A stretch of DNA of 64,000 bases from assembly GCA_003991915.1 (NCBI GenBank), contig RQTK01000437.1:29174-93173 (forward strand). Reading direction: 5' to 3'. This DNA is from Elysia chlorotica (taxonomy: Eukaryota > Mollusca > Gastropoda > Plakobranchidae). Shown one piece after another: positions 22,419-34,488 of the stretch. The position numbers and the translations under genes are program-made. The notes beneath the pieces are model-generated. The model saw only the letters and a list, made by a program, of their open reading frames with translations. It was not told where the DNA came from and did no database searches. How positions within the stretch are numbered: the first letter of the stretch is position 1; every line of letters starts with the position of its first letter.

Positions 22419-22430
22419 CTGCCCTCCCCC

Positions 22431-23330
22431 CATCCTCATCTGCCCCTCTAATTTTTAAGTTCCAGACAGGAAATCAAAATACAACTAAAACAATATCTAG
22501 CCTAATTATTTAAAGATTTGAATAGAATCAGAACACAACGGTATAGACTTTGCACACATTCATAAAGTTTTGAAGTAATGATTAAAGAGTTAGAGCTCAA
22601 AATAAAAAACGATTTTATTGGATAAGATATAAAACAAATCTAAGATCCGGGAATGATTAAAGAAACACTATTTACATTTTAATTTACAATTGGTTCTTTT
22701 ATTGCGCAGATAAGGTCGGCGAAACCCCTTGTTTATTATTATACCTGTTATTACATCTCCCCTAAATTGCTAGTATTTTACATTAATCTTTAAAACTTCA
22801 TTAAATTTGACCTTCCTTCACGAATAATGTTGCAACGATATTGATGTAATTCGTCATAGATTGATTCAAGGGGAATTTATCAAATGGCTTTAGAGGATCT
22901 CTTAATTAGCGAAAGAGATTTTAGTCGTTCTTAATCGATCATAAAACATGATTGTTTGATTTCTGTTGATAATTGAGCGCTAATCTAATTGGCGTATTAA
23001 TCTTTAAGCAGCCCATTATTTGATGTAGTGGAATTGAAAGAAATAATTTAAAGGTTATAAAAACATTAATGTTTTCATTATCTTCAATAAGGCCCTTTAT
23101 GATTTCAATCTCCAACCATTACGTCATTATAAGGAAGTGTTTTCTCTATTCTCTTCAAATAAAGCAAGCAGAAAGTTTGCCATTGTCTTTTTCTCTGTTT
23201 GTCTCCTTCTCTTTATTCTCTTTATATCCTTTTCTCTCTCTCCCCTCTCTCTCTCTATCTATCTTTTTCTGCCTGGCAAACTAACTCTCTCTTTCTGCCT
23301 TTCTCTCTTTATATTTAATTTTCTATCTAT
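22431..23330. other. gene-free AT-rich stretch
   Basis: No supported feature. The right end (23160-23300) becomes CT-rich and leads into the TCTA array. Confidence 0.55.
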
Positions 23331-23499
23331 CCATCGATATATCCATCCATCCATCCACCCATCAATCCATCCATCCATCCTTCTATCTATCTATCTATCT
23401 ATCTATCTTTCAATCCATCTTTACAACCATATAACAATCCATCTTTCAATCCATCTTTCAATCCATCTTTACAACCATATATCAATCCATCTATCTATC

Positions 23500-23555
<56 letters not shown>

Positions 23556-23714
23556 CATCTTTCAATCCATCTATCTATCCATCTATCTATCTGTCTATCT
23601 ATCTACCTATCTATCTATCTTTCAATCCATCTATCTATCCATCTATCTATCCATCTATCTATCTTTCAATTCATCTTTCAATTCATCTTTCAATCCATCT
23701 ATCTATCCATCCAT

Positions 23715-23790
<76 letters not shown>

Positions 23791-23843
23791 ATATCTATCT
23801 ATCTGTCTATCTACCTATCTATCTATCTATCTATCTATCTTGT
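23331..23843. repeat. long TCTA/TCCA tetranucleotide array
   Basis: About 500 bp of TCTA units with TCCA and TTTCAATCCATC-type interruptions, including a roughly 40-bp higher-order motif (CTTTCAATCCATCTATC) repeated several times. The long Ile/Tyr/Leu/Ser frame (23137-23928) is a translation of this array. Confidence 0.95.
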
Positions 23844-24407
23844 CGTTTCTTTTCTTGTTTCTCGTTTTCCATCATTCTGTCTTAATAATTATATGAAAAG
23901 CTCAGAAAATATTTATCGATTTATGTGACACTTCAATAGGTATAAATAATTTGACAAGCTATCCTTTAGTATTTTTGGAGAACATAAATCTCATTCTTTT
24001 TCTCTAAGTTATGAAAGTTATACGGTTATGTATTGGAAAAGTACAACTCTATTTTCTACTTTAAAAATTTTGTAAAATCTATTTTTTTCATTATACACTT
24101 CGAGAGATTATAATAACTTCTGGAATACCTTCAACAATTCAATAAAAATGCATTGCCTTGAATTTGTATTGCTGGCCTTTTTTGAAACTACATAATTATA
24201 GTAATCGTAAATGGAACTAGGATTAATTTGTTACAAATAAAATTATTTTTACACTTTCTCCTTATTCGAAATCATTTTCCTTATTATGTTTATCTCCTTT
24301 TTATTGTTCAATTAATTGTTCTTTTTTATTATTGATATTTATTCAATTTATTTGGTATCGTTTAATTTTTATTTTCGTCATTTTAAAATTAAAAAATGAA
24401 TTAATTT
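23844..24407. other. gene-free AT-rich stretch
   Basis: No supported gene or element. Confidence 0.5.
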
Positions 24408-24569
24408 AGTCTAAATGTAGATTCGATTACTCTGAGTCTAAATGCAGATTTGATATATCCTGAGTCTAAATGTATATTAGATATATATTGAGTCTAAATG
24501 TATATTAGTTTATCCTGAGTCTAAATGTATATTAGTTTATCCTGAGTCTAAATGTAGATTACATTATAT
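24408..24569. repeat. 28-bp minisatellite, about six copies
   Basis: Units of the form GAGTCTAAATGTAGATT followed by variable AT-rich bases ending ATCCT. Copies 4 and 5 are almost identical, the outer copies diverged, as in an array growing from its middle. Confidence 0.9.
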
Positions 24570-25478
24570 GTCGTGTATAAACCATGTTTCCATTAAGTTC
24601 CAAAGCGATTCGTTGCCACTGCATCTACATGTCGAGGGTTCTAATCCCACAACGCACAATCATTGTTCGGACATTTTCATTAAAAAGCGTTCACCGTACC
24701 AGCATCGTCACGTCTGGTTTTCTGGAATAAAAGAACACGGGGATGACATGCTTTCTTTTCGATGTATTAACCGCGTATGCTAATATTATGTTTTAGAAAC
24801 ACAAACCTAAAATTCAACAGAATGAATTTTCGTCTAATCAAATTGGTAAAATTATGTTTTGTAATTGTTGTCTTTATGCAAGGGCTTGTGTACCCCAATA
24901 TCGCCTATATAGTGCTTAACTTTCACGGAAATACCCCCCACAGACGCAGATAAGAAGTCATTAATTACATGTAGCTAAACGCAAATGGATTAAAAGCAAT
25001 GAATCAAAATCTGCGATGTGAAACATTGGACGGAAAGTTCTTTTTTTTCCCTTCTTTTTTGTAGACTTCCGTATAATTACAATGTAATCTGTTTTGGAAA
25101 GGACATTATATGGCCATTTTTTGTGTGGACATTATTTGGACATTATTTTGAAAACGCATTCATCGGAAAAGATTTATATAGGAGAAAAAAACCTGCAAAA
25201 TTTTGGACATTATTTTTTACATTACTTTGAAAACGCATTGATTGGAAAAAAATGTTATATATAGCCAAACAAAAAAAAAAAAAAAAAAAAATTCAAGGAA
25301 AGTGAATAACACGAAGACCCACGTGATGCTCTCAGTGTTAACCCGGACGTGCTCGTTTTGATAAACCGGTGACCCGCGATCGGAGTTTTCCGGACATTTG
25401 GTGGGATGAAAAGTTTTTTACTTCCGGCGGCGGATGAATATGCTGTGTTTACGCGGACTTTGAGCTCAGCGGGCCCAT
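24570..25478. other. gene-free stretch with a possible tRNA-like relic
   Basis: Near 24635 a B-box-like GAGGGTTCTAATCCCAC occurs within a short forward open frame, but no A box or body match to SINE-G was found. Between 25100 and 25245 a short segment with 'ggacattatttt' and 'gaaaacgcatt..tcggaaaa' is duplicated. Confidence 0.4.
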
Positions 25479-25626
25479 TAACGGGAATTTAACGCAGAAA
25501 AAAAAAACCAGTCCGCTATATAATTCTCTTGTAACTGGAATTTAACGCTGAAATATAATTCTCTTGTAACGGGAATTTAACGCTGAAAAAAAAAACCAGC
25601 CGCCTACATAATTCTCTTGTAGCTGG
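25479..25626. repeat. short tandem repeat, unit about 35-55 bp
   Basis: 'aacgggaatttaacgc' recurs near 25479, 25534 and 25567, and 'tataattctcttgtaac' recurs near 25518, 25553 and 25606, separated by A-rich ACCAG segments. Confidence 0.8.
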
Positions 25627-27299
25627 ATGCTTTTCACGAGGTGACATTAAAAAGCTTCCATTAACACTTTTTGCCGTTTTGTTGTTGTTTATTTTTGCAA
25701 TCAAAAGTTTAGAAAATAACAGATTTACGACTAGGAAGTTGTTAAGTCCTAATGTGTTTTTTTTTTTTTTACTTTTTAACCGGTCTGCTTATCTATGCAG
25801 TTCGTGGTTTTGGTGATATTTGTTTACAGATAAAACATCATTATGATGTTATCTCTAATTTAACAAATATACAGATAAAAAACATTTTTGATTTTACATT
25901 ACAACTTGACGATTTTTTTCATAGGCTTGTCCGATTTCTGTGTCAGAAAAACAAAATTGAGTGCTTTTCAAGGTGACATGGTACTTACTTTAGCTTGTTT
26001 TACTAAATGCGCTATTCGGCCACCCACTCGAAAACAAGCTAGATCTAAATTAAGGGGATTTCCGGTCTATCTTTTTCATTCTTAACACGACATATATATA
26101 TATTTTTTCACTTTGAAATTTCTATTTAAAGGATCTGCTAGGTACCCATGCACTTTTACAAAACTTTAAAATACAAAAAGTTTAAAAATTACATTTTATT
26201 TAAAGAACAAATCCTTACTGTCTTCATTTTAAGTGCTTTTTAGAGAAATTTCAAACCGATATTACTAAAGGTTATTAAGTATGGGTTGTTAATACAACTC
26301 TGATAATTATTCGAATACCTTGAGACGGGACGTAATCTTCCCACAACATTGTATTTACCGCCCTTGGAATTTTCCCAAACAGTAATATTTCCAGCTTATT
26401 TACAAATAATTTTTGCATCGTAGGAAAAGAGAGTGTTGTGTGTTTCAATTTTAAAATCTAATGATCCTTTAATGTCGAAATAAGGCCTGGTTAATTTGAT
26501 TTCTCATTATTAATTTGCAAAGAAAATTATATAAAATAACTGTAACAAGAAAAATATTTGTAGGGAAACTCATTTTGAACATTGCTTTTCTTCTTATTAA
26601 TCTAGTTCTATTTTCTTATGCACTTATATGTCTAAAATATACCTTCGTATCATCTTTCAGCATTCCACCTTATTTTCAAATACAATTTTTCTAACCCAAT
26701 CCTTCATTTTCTCTCCACCTTTCATTGACTTCCCCAGTGATTTTGCATTCGTCTCGGTCTTTTTTGTTCTCTGTCTGTCAGACTACTTGTCTGTTTATCT
26801 CTTCTGTCTATCTATTTCTTTCTGCATCTATTTCATTCTATATTTCCTTTCGTCCTTCTTTTTTCTTTCTTACACAGTCGTGCAAACGGCAAAAAAAGGA
26901 GTCTAGAGATAGGTTTTATCTATTTTCTAAATAACCTAATCACGATTTGAACCCAACACCTCATACACTAGATCACGTAGACTTCTTCTAATAAATGTCA
27001 TTGAATATGTCAACTAAAATGAAGTTCTGACGTCATCGTTTCATGTATGATAAATCACGGTAATGAAATTATACTAAGTTTACCGGCAGTGCAATTATCA
27101 AAGACGCCAGTTTTTTTCCTCTCCTGAGTGCAATTTTCGTCCGATTCAATTAATTTATTGCTCTTCCTTTTACCGGCGGTGATAAGTTTTTAAATTAAAA
27201 AAAAAAATAAAATTCAAATGTCTATATCTATATACCATATATTTTATCTCTCGCTTTCTCATTATTTTTCGTTTGCACTAAATATCCCCCATGGTCTGA
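25627..27299. other. gene-free AT-rich stretch
   Basis: No supported exon. Open frames 25752-26085 and 26628-26934 have no splice or domain evidence; the latter is CT-driven. Confidence 0.5.
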
Positions 27300-27417
27300 A
27301 TCTCTCTGTCTCCTTGTCTCACTGTATTGTCTGTCTGCCTGTCTGTCTGTGTGTGTATCTCTCTCTCCCTCTATCTGTCTCTCTCTTTCTCTCTCTCTCT
27401 ATCTGTCTGTCTGTCTT

Positions 27418-27488
<71 letters not shown>

Positions 27489-27499
27489 GACTGTCTGAC

Positions 27500-27530
<31 letters not shown>

Positions 27531-27570
27531 GTCTGTCTTTCTCTGTCTGTCTGTCTGTCTGTCTGTCTGC

Positions 27571-27620
<50 letters not shown>

Positions 27621-27640
27621 GTCTCTCTCTTTCTCCCACT
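27300..27640. repeat. (CTGT)n and (CT)n array
   Basis: Long GTCT tetranucleotide array flanked by CT-rich runs. Open frames on both strands across it (Cys/Leu/Ser or Asp/Arg/Gln strings) are repeat translations. Confidence 0.95.
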
Positions 27641-28919
27641 GTTTCTCCTTAAACTTCCTAATATAAGTCTGTTTCACTAAATCCAACTTTCTTCACTATT
27701 TCTTATCCTTCTTTGAAATACGCGCGTCTCTTCTTTAACTATAATGATGTCTTTTTCTCTGATTCCCTCGCTTTGTTTAACCCATTCTCTTATTTAACTA
27801 TTGGTTTCAATATTTTTTTCTACACTTCCTTACAGCGTTTATAAACGGTTAACCTTTTTTTTCTATCAACATTGAATAACACGTTACCTGTTTTTTCACC
27901 TTTACATTTTGGGGAGCTTTGTAAAATATGGTCGATTTATTCCTGATATATTCGCGTGAAATCTTAAACTTTTTCTGAATGAACGATTTGAAAAATTCGA
28001 ACATTTTCTTCGGTTAAAAAAAAAAGCTTTACTTACAAACACACTATATATCATCAAATGCATATTTCATACAAGTTGTTATTTGTTCATTATATTTTCC
28101 TTGTTTTTCCTCTGCTCCTCGTGTAATATATTAACTGTTTAAGACATCATGGGCACAATATCGCCGTTAATGTGTTGACGTGTCGGTAAAAAAAATAACT
28201 CACTAACCCTCTGTTTCTATTTTCTAATATCAATAGTTTTTAGGCAATAATAAAAAAAGAAAAAAAAAAAAAAAACAATCAACTTCAAATTCTTTTTTTC
28301 CCGACCAGTGCAAGAAAGCTATAGGTCACTGGGTCGTCCAAAAATGTGGGATTCTTATAAAGATTTATAATTTAATAACTTTCATTTTTTTTCCAACTTC
28401 AACCTTTTTGAATCGCACAAAGATAGCGTAATCTAAAATGGTTAACTCTCTAACCGGTAGCCTATAGCTAGAGATATTAGATACGATCTTTAAACTATTT
28501 CAGTTTCAGTCTGAGGCGGGTAATCATATTAAAGCTACATTCGTGTATTGGGTTTGAAAAAAAAAAAAGAAATATTTCTGCATGCCTTCATGCCATTTTC
28601 GATATTGCCAAATTCAAATTGATTTGCCTAGCATTGGTGCCGATAACAGGAATGTGTAAATTTTAAATGTTTCGCTTCATTACACAGTGTTGCTTTTTTA
28701 GATTGCTTTTTAAGTACGCTAATGTCATTTTAAGCTGCATTTGGTGCATGCATGTAATGGAGGTAATTGAGGTATGTTGAACATTATCTATTTTCATTTT
28801 GTTTTCTAAAACTATTTGAGCAGAACATTTATTTAAAAAAATGAAAATGCTTGAATGAACCCTGTAGCATAGATTCCAGCAAAATTAATTGGCTTCGAAC
28901 TTCGGAAAAAGCAGGTGAG
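27641..28919. other. gene-free AT-rich stretch
   Basis: No supported feature; several A or T homopolymers over 10 bp (28020, 28260, 28558). Confidence 0.5.
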
Positions 28920-29475
28920 GGGTAGCTTTCTGCTAGAACTGCTTCTATCTCTACCTCTACCTCTATATTTCTCCTTTGTTTCTCTCACTCCCTCTCTCTC
29001 TCTCCCTCTCTCTCTAGCTCTCCCCCCCCCCCCTTCTTCTCTTCCTCTCTCTCTCTCTCACTTTCCCCCCCCCCGCCACTTTAATCTCTTTCTCTTTCCT
29101 CACTTTCTCTCGCCTTTTGTCATTCCCTCTCTCAAGCACTCTTTCTCTACCCTCCATCTTCCTCCCACTTTCTCTTTCTCACTCCTCTTCTCTCCATTCC
29201 AATGCCTCTTTCTACATCCTTCTGTCTCATTTCATGTCTCTTTCTATTTTCCCCTCAATATCTATCTGTCCCTTTCTCTTCCCTCTCTGTTCCTCTCCTT
29301 TTGTCATCCCCTCTCTCTCTCTCTCTCCAACTCTTTCTCTCTCATCTCTTCCCCCCTCCCCTCTCTTTTTCTCCCACTTCCTCTTTTTTTCCCTTTCTCC
29401 CTCTGTGCCCCTCCCACTTCATACATCTTTTGCTCTCACTCCATTTTCTTTTCCACTCACCTTCTTTCTCACTCC
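28920..29475. repeat. pyrimidine-rich tract
   Basis: About 550 bp of CT-dominated sequence on the plus strand with C runs. Frames 28915-29640 and its overlaps are Ser/Leu/Pro/Phe-rich in all three phases, which marks compositional bias and not a gene. Confidence 0.9.
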
Positions 29476-29477
<2 letters not shown>

Positions 29478-29520
<43 letters not shown>

Positions 29521-29550
29521 ACAAAACAAACAACAACAACAAACAACTAT
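29478..29550. repeat. (CAA)n microsatellite
   Basis: CAA array with a few ACAAAA interruptions directly after the pyrimidine tract. Confidence 0.95.
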
Positions 29551-29935
29551 AGCTGCTTCCTCAATATTCCTAAAATCCGTCCGTGTCACCCTATCCTTTT
29601 AATGTTCCACATTTTCAGCGTTCATAATCTGTTATCCTGAGAGCTTAATTTCGCAAAGATTTAAAGTATGGGGATTTGTATTTTCCTCGCATTGCTTGCG
29701 CACCAATATCCATTTCACAAAGCCGTCTTAAATAAACAGAATTACACTTCCTGGTAATACAACAAAATAAAAACAAATTAAAGAGCAGCAATACCAAAGA
29801 GCAAGAGAAAGATAAAGACTAGGATACGTGTATTAAAAATATGTAAAAACCAACAGAAAAGAGAAAGATACAGTGTATATGCGTGTAAAACCAACAGAAA
29901 AGAGAAAGATACAGTATATGCGTGTGTGTGATATA
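29551..29935. other. gene-free; short tandem duplication
   Basis: Holds a duplicated 'accaacagaaaagagaaagatacagt' phrase (29850 and 29888) preceding the GA array. Nothing else supported. Confidence 0.5.
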
Positions 29936-29937
29936 TA

Positions 29938-30066
<129 letters not shown>

Positions 30067-30479
30067 TTGGGGAGTTTTTGGTTTTCATGCTCTCACTCTC
30101 CCCTGCCTCTTTTTTTTATTTTTTTTTTTACTAATTTAACTTTTTAATTTTCTCCCTGGTTTATTTAGTCTCAGTCCCTATCGGATAATCACTACAGTAC
30201 ACCGCAGTAACAAAACGATCAATGATTAAAGGAAAATGATCCGGCAAAGCGGACAGCAAAGGGGCCAGGAGAGAGACGCACTGACTTCCAGAACTTAAAC
30301 ATTTTTCGGGGGGTTTGTTTGGTTTATTTTTCTCGAGAGAGTGAAATTAATTATCTAAAATGAGAAGTTTTTTTCTTGTTGTCGATGGGTGACGGGCGAG
30401 GTTTTTAAGTATCCCTGGAGAAATGACTGAAATCAAAGGCCGTTGTCGCAATACTTTTAATCGAACACGCAACGTTTTT
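30067..30479. other. gene-free stretch
   Basis: No supported feature. Confidence 0.5.
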
Positions 30480-30700
30480 TTTACTGGGGGTTTCGTCTAA
30501 AAGTATTTCAGTTTCACTTACTGGGGATTTTACTCGACGGAAATCTCACTTATTTGCAATTTCACTTACTGGGGATTTTACGCAATGAAAATCTCACTTA
30601 CTGGCAATTTCACTTACTGGGTATTTTACTTAAGTGGGGTTTCAATATTAATGAGATTTTCGCTTCATAGGGATTTCAGTTGGTGCGGATTTCACTTCAT
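30480..30700. repeat. interspersed 20-24-bp repeat
   Basis: Words of the type TTTCACTTACTGGGGATTTTAC alternate with GAAAATCTCACTTACTGGCA over about 200 bp, with decay towards the right. It keeps a short frame open but with no sign of coding. Confidence 0.75.
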
Positions 30701-31807
30701 GTTTTTTTTTTCACTTTATATGTATTTTAGGTTAATTGGTATTTACGATTTACTTTATGAGAAATGCCGTTAAAAGGGGATTGTTGTTTGTCGCTAACCA
30801 AAGTTACTAGGATTTAAGTTAATGGTCAACTCGGCATCTATATTTTTTTAGGGTTTACGTTGTTCCCAACTTAATTTCTTTTACATTACAGAATGGTGAA
30901 TTTAATTAATTTCAGGTTATTTTGTTTAAAAAAAAGGATTACATCATACATTTTTATGAGGTTTCAAATCATTTCTACTCGCGTTTACATCAAATTGAAA
31001 TGTTCTAAGATAAACAATTATTTCAATTTTTAAGTTTTATGATACCGTAGCTACGTCAGTGTGGAGGTTTTGTGCAGAAACGATAGATATTCTTTAAACT
31101 GTTTAAATGTCCATAGGTTTCCTGAAGAATCTAATGCAGAGACGGTGGCCTCCCTTCAAGCCAAATATAGGGCACCAGCTTGGCATCGAATCTCGAACAG
31201 CCTGCATGTCAATCAACATGTTTACCTTCTGAGCATCCCAGTAAAAGCAATCCAAAACGCGGGGTAAAAATCAGCTATTTACAGATCACTTACATTCAGT
31301 TTTTCTGATTTTGATTTTACTTCACAATATAACCCGTTATTGATATTGAAATATTTTTTTTTTGTTTGGTAAATAAAATAAGATGTGATGTGCATTACTT
31401 CTCGTAATAGTTTGCACAGTTTGGCAAGTACAGTTATCCATCAGAGACAATTAATTTGAAGTTAAGTTTGTGGGTATTCTCTTTCCGCCCTCAATGAGGT
31501 AAAATCTTAACTTTTGCATATCACTGCTCTAAATGGTGATTTGCTGATAAAATGTGAGGTAGAGAGGTTTTTATTGTCTTTTAGGCTAAATCAACCGAAT
31601 GAACAAAGTAAAAATAAGAATATATATATATATATATGCACAGCGATGATAACGAATGTAATTTTACACACGTTTGTGCTATCTAACGAATTTCGAGGAT
31701 ATGAGCTCTGCATTTTATTTTTACTTTGCTAATAATCATAGCACTAATTATCGCCTGTACATGATTGAGAAGGAACCAGCTTAATTATAATAATCTTACA
31801 CTTTAAA
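30701..31807. other. gene-free AT-rich stretch, possible worn tRNA-like head
   Basis: On the minus strand 31140-31265 reads GATGCTCAGAAGGTAAACAT and then CAGGCTGTTCGAGATTC, spaced like pol III A and B boxes. No SINE-G body follows, so this may be an unrelated, very old tRNA-derived repeat. A (TA)n patch lies at 31620. Confidence 0.35.
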
Positions 31808-31889
31808 NNNNNNNNNNNNNNNNNNNNNNNNNNNNNNNNNNNNNNNNNNNNNNNNNNNNNNNNNNNNNNNNNNNNNNNNNNNNNNNNNN
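31808..31889. other. assembly gap (N)
   Basis: 82 undetermined bases. Sequence on both sides is AT-rich. Confidence 1.
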
Positions 31890-33094
31890 AATAATTATGG
31901 TTTCGAACATGACTCATGTCAAGCAAAAAGGTGGGATAGTGTTTGACGAAATATTTTCCCTATGATATGTTATTATAGATAGGCATGCAGATTCTTAGCT
32001 CTTTTAGTCTACACTCACCTCGCAAAGCAACTATTATAAAGTCAATCTTCTATCCTTTTGATAAACAGCCTGCTCCAAAATGTTCACATTATTTTACGGT
32101 ATTATTTAAAATAAATTCATTAATGATCCAGGATTCTAACTTGGGACCGAGTGCGGGTAATGTACATTGCGATGGGAAATGTTTGTTGATATAGATGGTG
32201 AACTGCAAATTGTCCTGTTTGTTTCGAAATCAAGGTCTGTGAAATAAAAATATATATTAACATTAGGAACTACACGCTGTGACGCAAAACACTTGTACTA
32301 CTCCGGGCCAAAAATACATTTCCTTCATAAAGACTTTAAGTTCAAAAGTCTAAGATTTGGTTAAATGTTTATGTTCTACAAAATATGTGTCAGAGAAAAA
32401 ATGTCATTTTTTAAAATAAATTTGTAAGCAATAAAACTAAAAAATATAATGGCTAAAACATTCTTTTTTTTAAACTCGTTTGAAATTTAATTATACTACT
32501 TCAAGAAAAAATAGCCATATGCTTTATTTCCGTTTTTTACGTAAATTAAATTTTGTGCTTCAGTAAAGCGTACTGGCCACTGTAAAGATCACACCGTAAC
32601 ATTTTTTTTAAACCAACCGGGCGCAAGCTATCCAATTTTATATTATATTTGCGTCCGAATCTATTTTTCGACGCATTTGTTTTCCAATTATCTAAGTCAT
32701 TGTTTCTAAATGAGGTTTTATCTTCTGCTAATAAAGTGTTTTGGTCAAGGCTTCCAAAAATAAAAGGCAAGTGTACTCAGTTGAACGAAGTCCAAGGATT
32801 TTTGCACACTAAGGAGAAAAACATTTATTTTAAATTGTACCAGAGATAGGTCCAAGTGTTAATTAAAGAGTATTTTTGTCTTCCTACAAGCCCACTAGAC
32901 TAAAATTGTAAACTTCCTGTCTGGGTGGACACTATATTGGGGGGCCATCATCATGTTGGCTTGTCGGTAGTGTCTGACGTAGCCTTCCGAACAATCTGCC
33001 TGAAGAGCTCTCTGTCTTGAGCGATCCTTCCTGCCTCGCTGGGCCTCTTTTTTAGACAGTGGTTGATTGTTCTCCATAGGGTTTAACGTTTCCT
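31890..33094. other. gene-free stretch
   Basis: No supported gene. The part 32895-33077 is less AT-rich and has an open minus frame (MENNQPLSKKEAQRGRKDRS...), but no family was recognised. Confidence 0.45.
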
Positions 33095-33345
33095 AGGTTA
33101 CTCTGTGGGTTCTATACGGCGACGGGTCTAAGACTTACGTCTGACAATTTCATGTGCTGCCACACACGAGACAGGGCGGGGATACCATGACTCCTATTTC
33201 AGCCGGTCGTATTATACTGACACCGACCCAACCAGTTACAGAAGACAGATATCGGACATTTAATCTGCCAATTGTGGGATTAGATCCGCGGACCTTCTGA
33301 TATGAAGACCAACGCTCTACCACTTGAGCCAGTTCGTCCCCCTAG
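33095..33345 (-). mobile_element. SINE-G copy, type 2 head
   Basis: Minus strand reads GAACTGGCTCAAGTGGTAGA, 'gcgttggtcttc', a B box 'gcggatctaatccc', a spacer, then 'actggttgggtcggtgtcag' and the rest of the common body to 'cgtatagaaccc'. It shows clearly that the type 2 head is joined to the same body as type 1. Confidence 0.85.
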
Positions 33346-33630
33346 ACAGTGGCTTATTCATCCATCCACCTTCCTGTAGGTGTGCCCTGTCTTCGCTTTG
33401 CTTCTAGCTTTATAACAACTTGAGAGATGTTGCGAACGAATGCAACCCTGTCTTACGCCTTTGCGTATTGGGAACCAATTTGATGTAACACATTCCAATA
33501 TCACTGCACTTAGTGTACTGTTCAACAAATCGGCTGTTACAGGCTTGGAGTCAAGATCTATCTAGTAGGTTCTAGAAACTATTCGAAGTTTGATTTACTT
33601 TTCCCCATCACGGCGCATAATGTCGTGCAG

Positions 33631-33970
33631 GTTGATATGCTCTTGTGCTAGCATCTTTTTGTTTTGACCTGCACACCTTTCAAGATAATAAATATCAAAG
33701 CGTTTTGAAAATTCCCGAAAATAGTGCGCACAAACGGAAGAGGCCTTTAACTATGCGATGAAAAAAGATAAGAGACGGGGGTGAATAGTAATTAATAGTT
33801 GATATGCTCTTGTGCTAGCATATTTTTGTTTTGACCTGCACACCTTTCAAGATAATAAATATCAAAGCGTTTTGAAAATTCTCGAAAATAGTACGCACGC
33901 AAGGAAGAAGCCTCTAACTATGCGATGTTAAAAAGATAAGAGAGGGGGGGGGGGAATAGTGTTAATTAAC
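33631..33970. repeat. tandem duplication, 167-bp unit
   Basis: Units at 33631-33797 and 33798-33970 both begin GTTGATATGCTCTTGTGCTA and contain 'gacctgcacacctttcaag' and 'tcaaagcgttttgaaaatt'. Identity is high (about 93 percent by eye), so the event is recent. A G run has expanded in the second unit. Confidence 0.95.
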
Positions 33971-34228
33971 AATTATCTAAGATAGGATCCGGACCTTTCC
34001 AGAACTTTTTTGATATAGCTAGATATAGGCCTAGATGTTTCTATATCTGTTTTTTGTTGATATAAGAGCAGATCGTCTTTCACATTGGTAATACGTTTTA
34101 AAAAATACAAATTATGGTTTAAGATATGTTTAATGAAACGATTTTAAGAGTGCAAGCTGCCATGCTTAGGCGTAACAGGCAGCAAATCGGAGGCTGGCGA
34201 TAGCACTATATTGGCTATATTGTGGAAG

Positions 34229-34488
34229 CAGTTGTTGTTGGGTTGGTTTAACGTCCAACAGCAGCACTATATAGGCTATATTGTGGACGGGCCCCAAAAC
34301 TGACGTCTGACAATTTTATGTGCTGCCACACACGAGACAGGGCGGGGATACCATGACTCCTGTCTCAGCCGGTCACATTAAACTGACACCGACCCAACCA
34401 GTAGGGAGCGCAATCGCCAGGGCTCGAACCCAGACCTTTTGCGTCGGAAGCCGATGTTCTACCCCAGGACACCGCGCCCCCAACACCG
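34229..34488 (-). mobile_element. SINE-G copy, type 1 head, near full length
   Basis: Minus strand: GGTGTCCTGGGGTAGAACAT, CGGCTTCCGACGC, B box 'gggttcgagccctggc', full body to GGGCCCGTCCACAATATAGC and 'gttggacgttaaac'. One of the cleanest copies; low divergence from consensus suggests a younger insertion. Confidence 0.92.

Larger units (their letters stand above)
19428..22430. repeat. 2.95-kb tandem duplication, copy 2
   Basis: Head-to-tail partner of 16484-19427 with all landmarks in the same order. Copy 2 begins with the CA run and ends inside its reverse SINE. Confidence 0.95.

Noticed and set aside
23137-23928. 263-codon forward open frame, longest in the window
   Set aside because: It is a translation of a TCTA/TCCA array; the residues (Ile, Tyr, Leu, Ser, His, Pro) follow the repeat, and all phases are open.
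27411-27580. regularly spaced short repeats, considered as a CRISPR-like array
   Set aside because: Pure tetranucleotide repeat without unique spacers, in a eukaryotic genome.
27218-27686. Cys-rich and Asp/Arg/Gln-rich overlapping open frames
   Set aside because: Translation of CTGT and CT repeats in both directions; the cysteines come from TGT in the repeat, not from a domain.
28915-29640. 241-codon forward open frame
   Set aside because: Lies in a pyrimidine-rich tract where all three forward phases are open; no domain, only Ser/Leu/Pro/Phe bias, then poly-Gln from a CAA array.
32895-33077. reverse open frame rich in Arg/Lys/Gln
   Set aside because: Briefly considered as a transposon protein fragment because of composition, but no motif could be named.
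33095-33345. possible functional tRNA gene at the SINE head
   Set aside because: A and B boxes are present, but the cloverleaf stems are not convincingly paired and the head continues into the SINE body.
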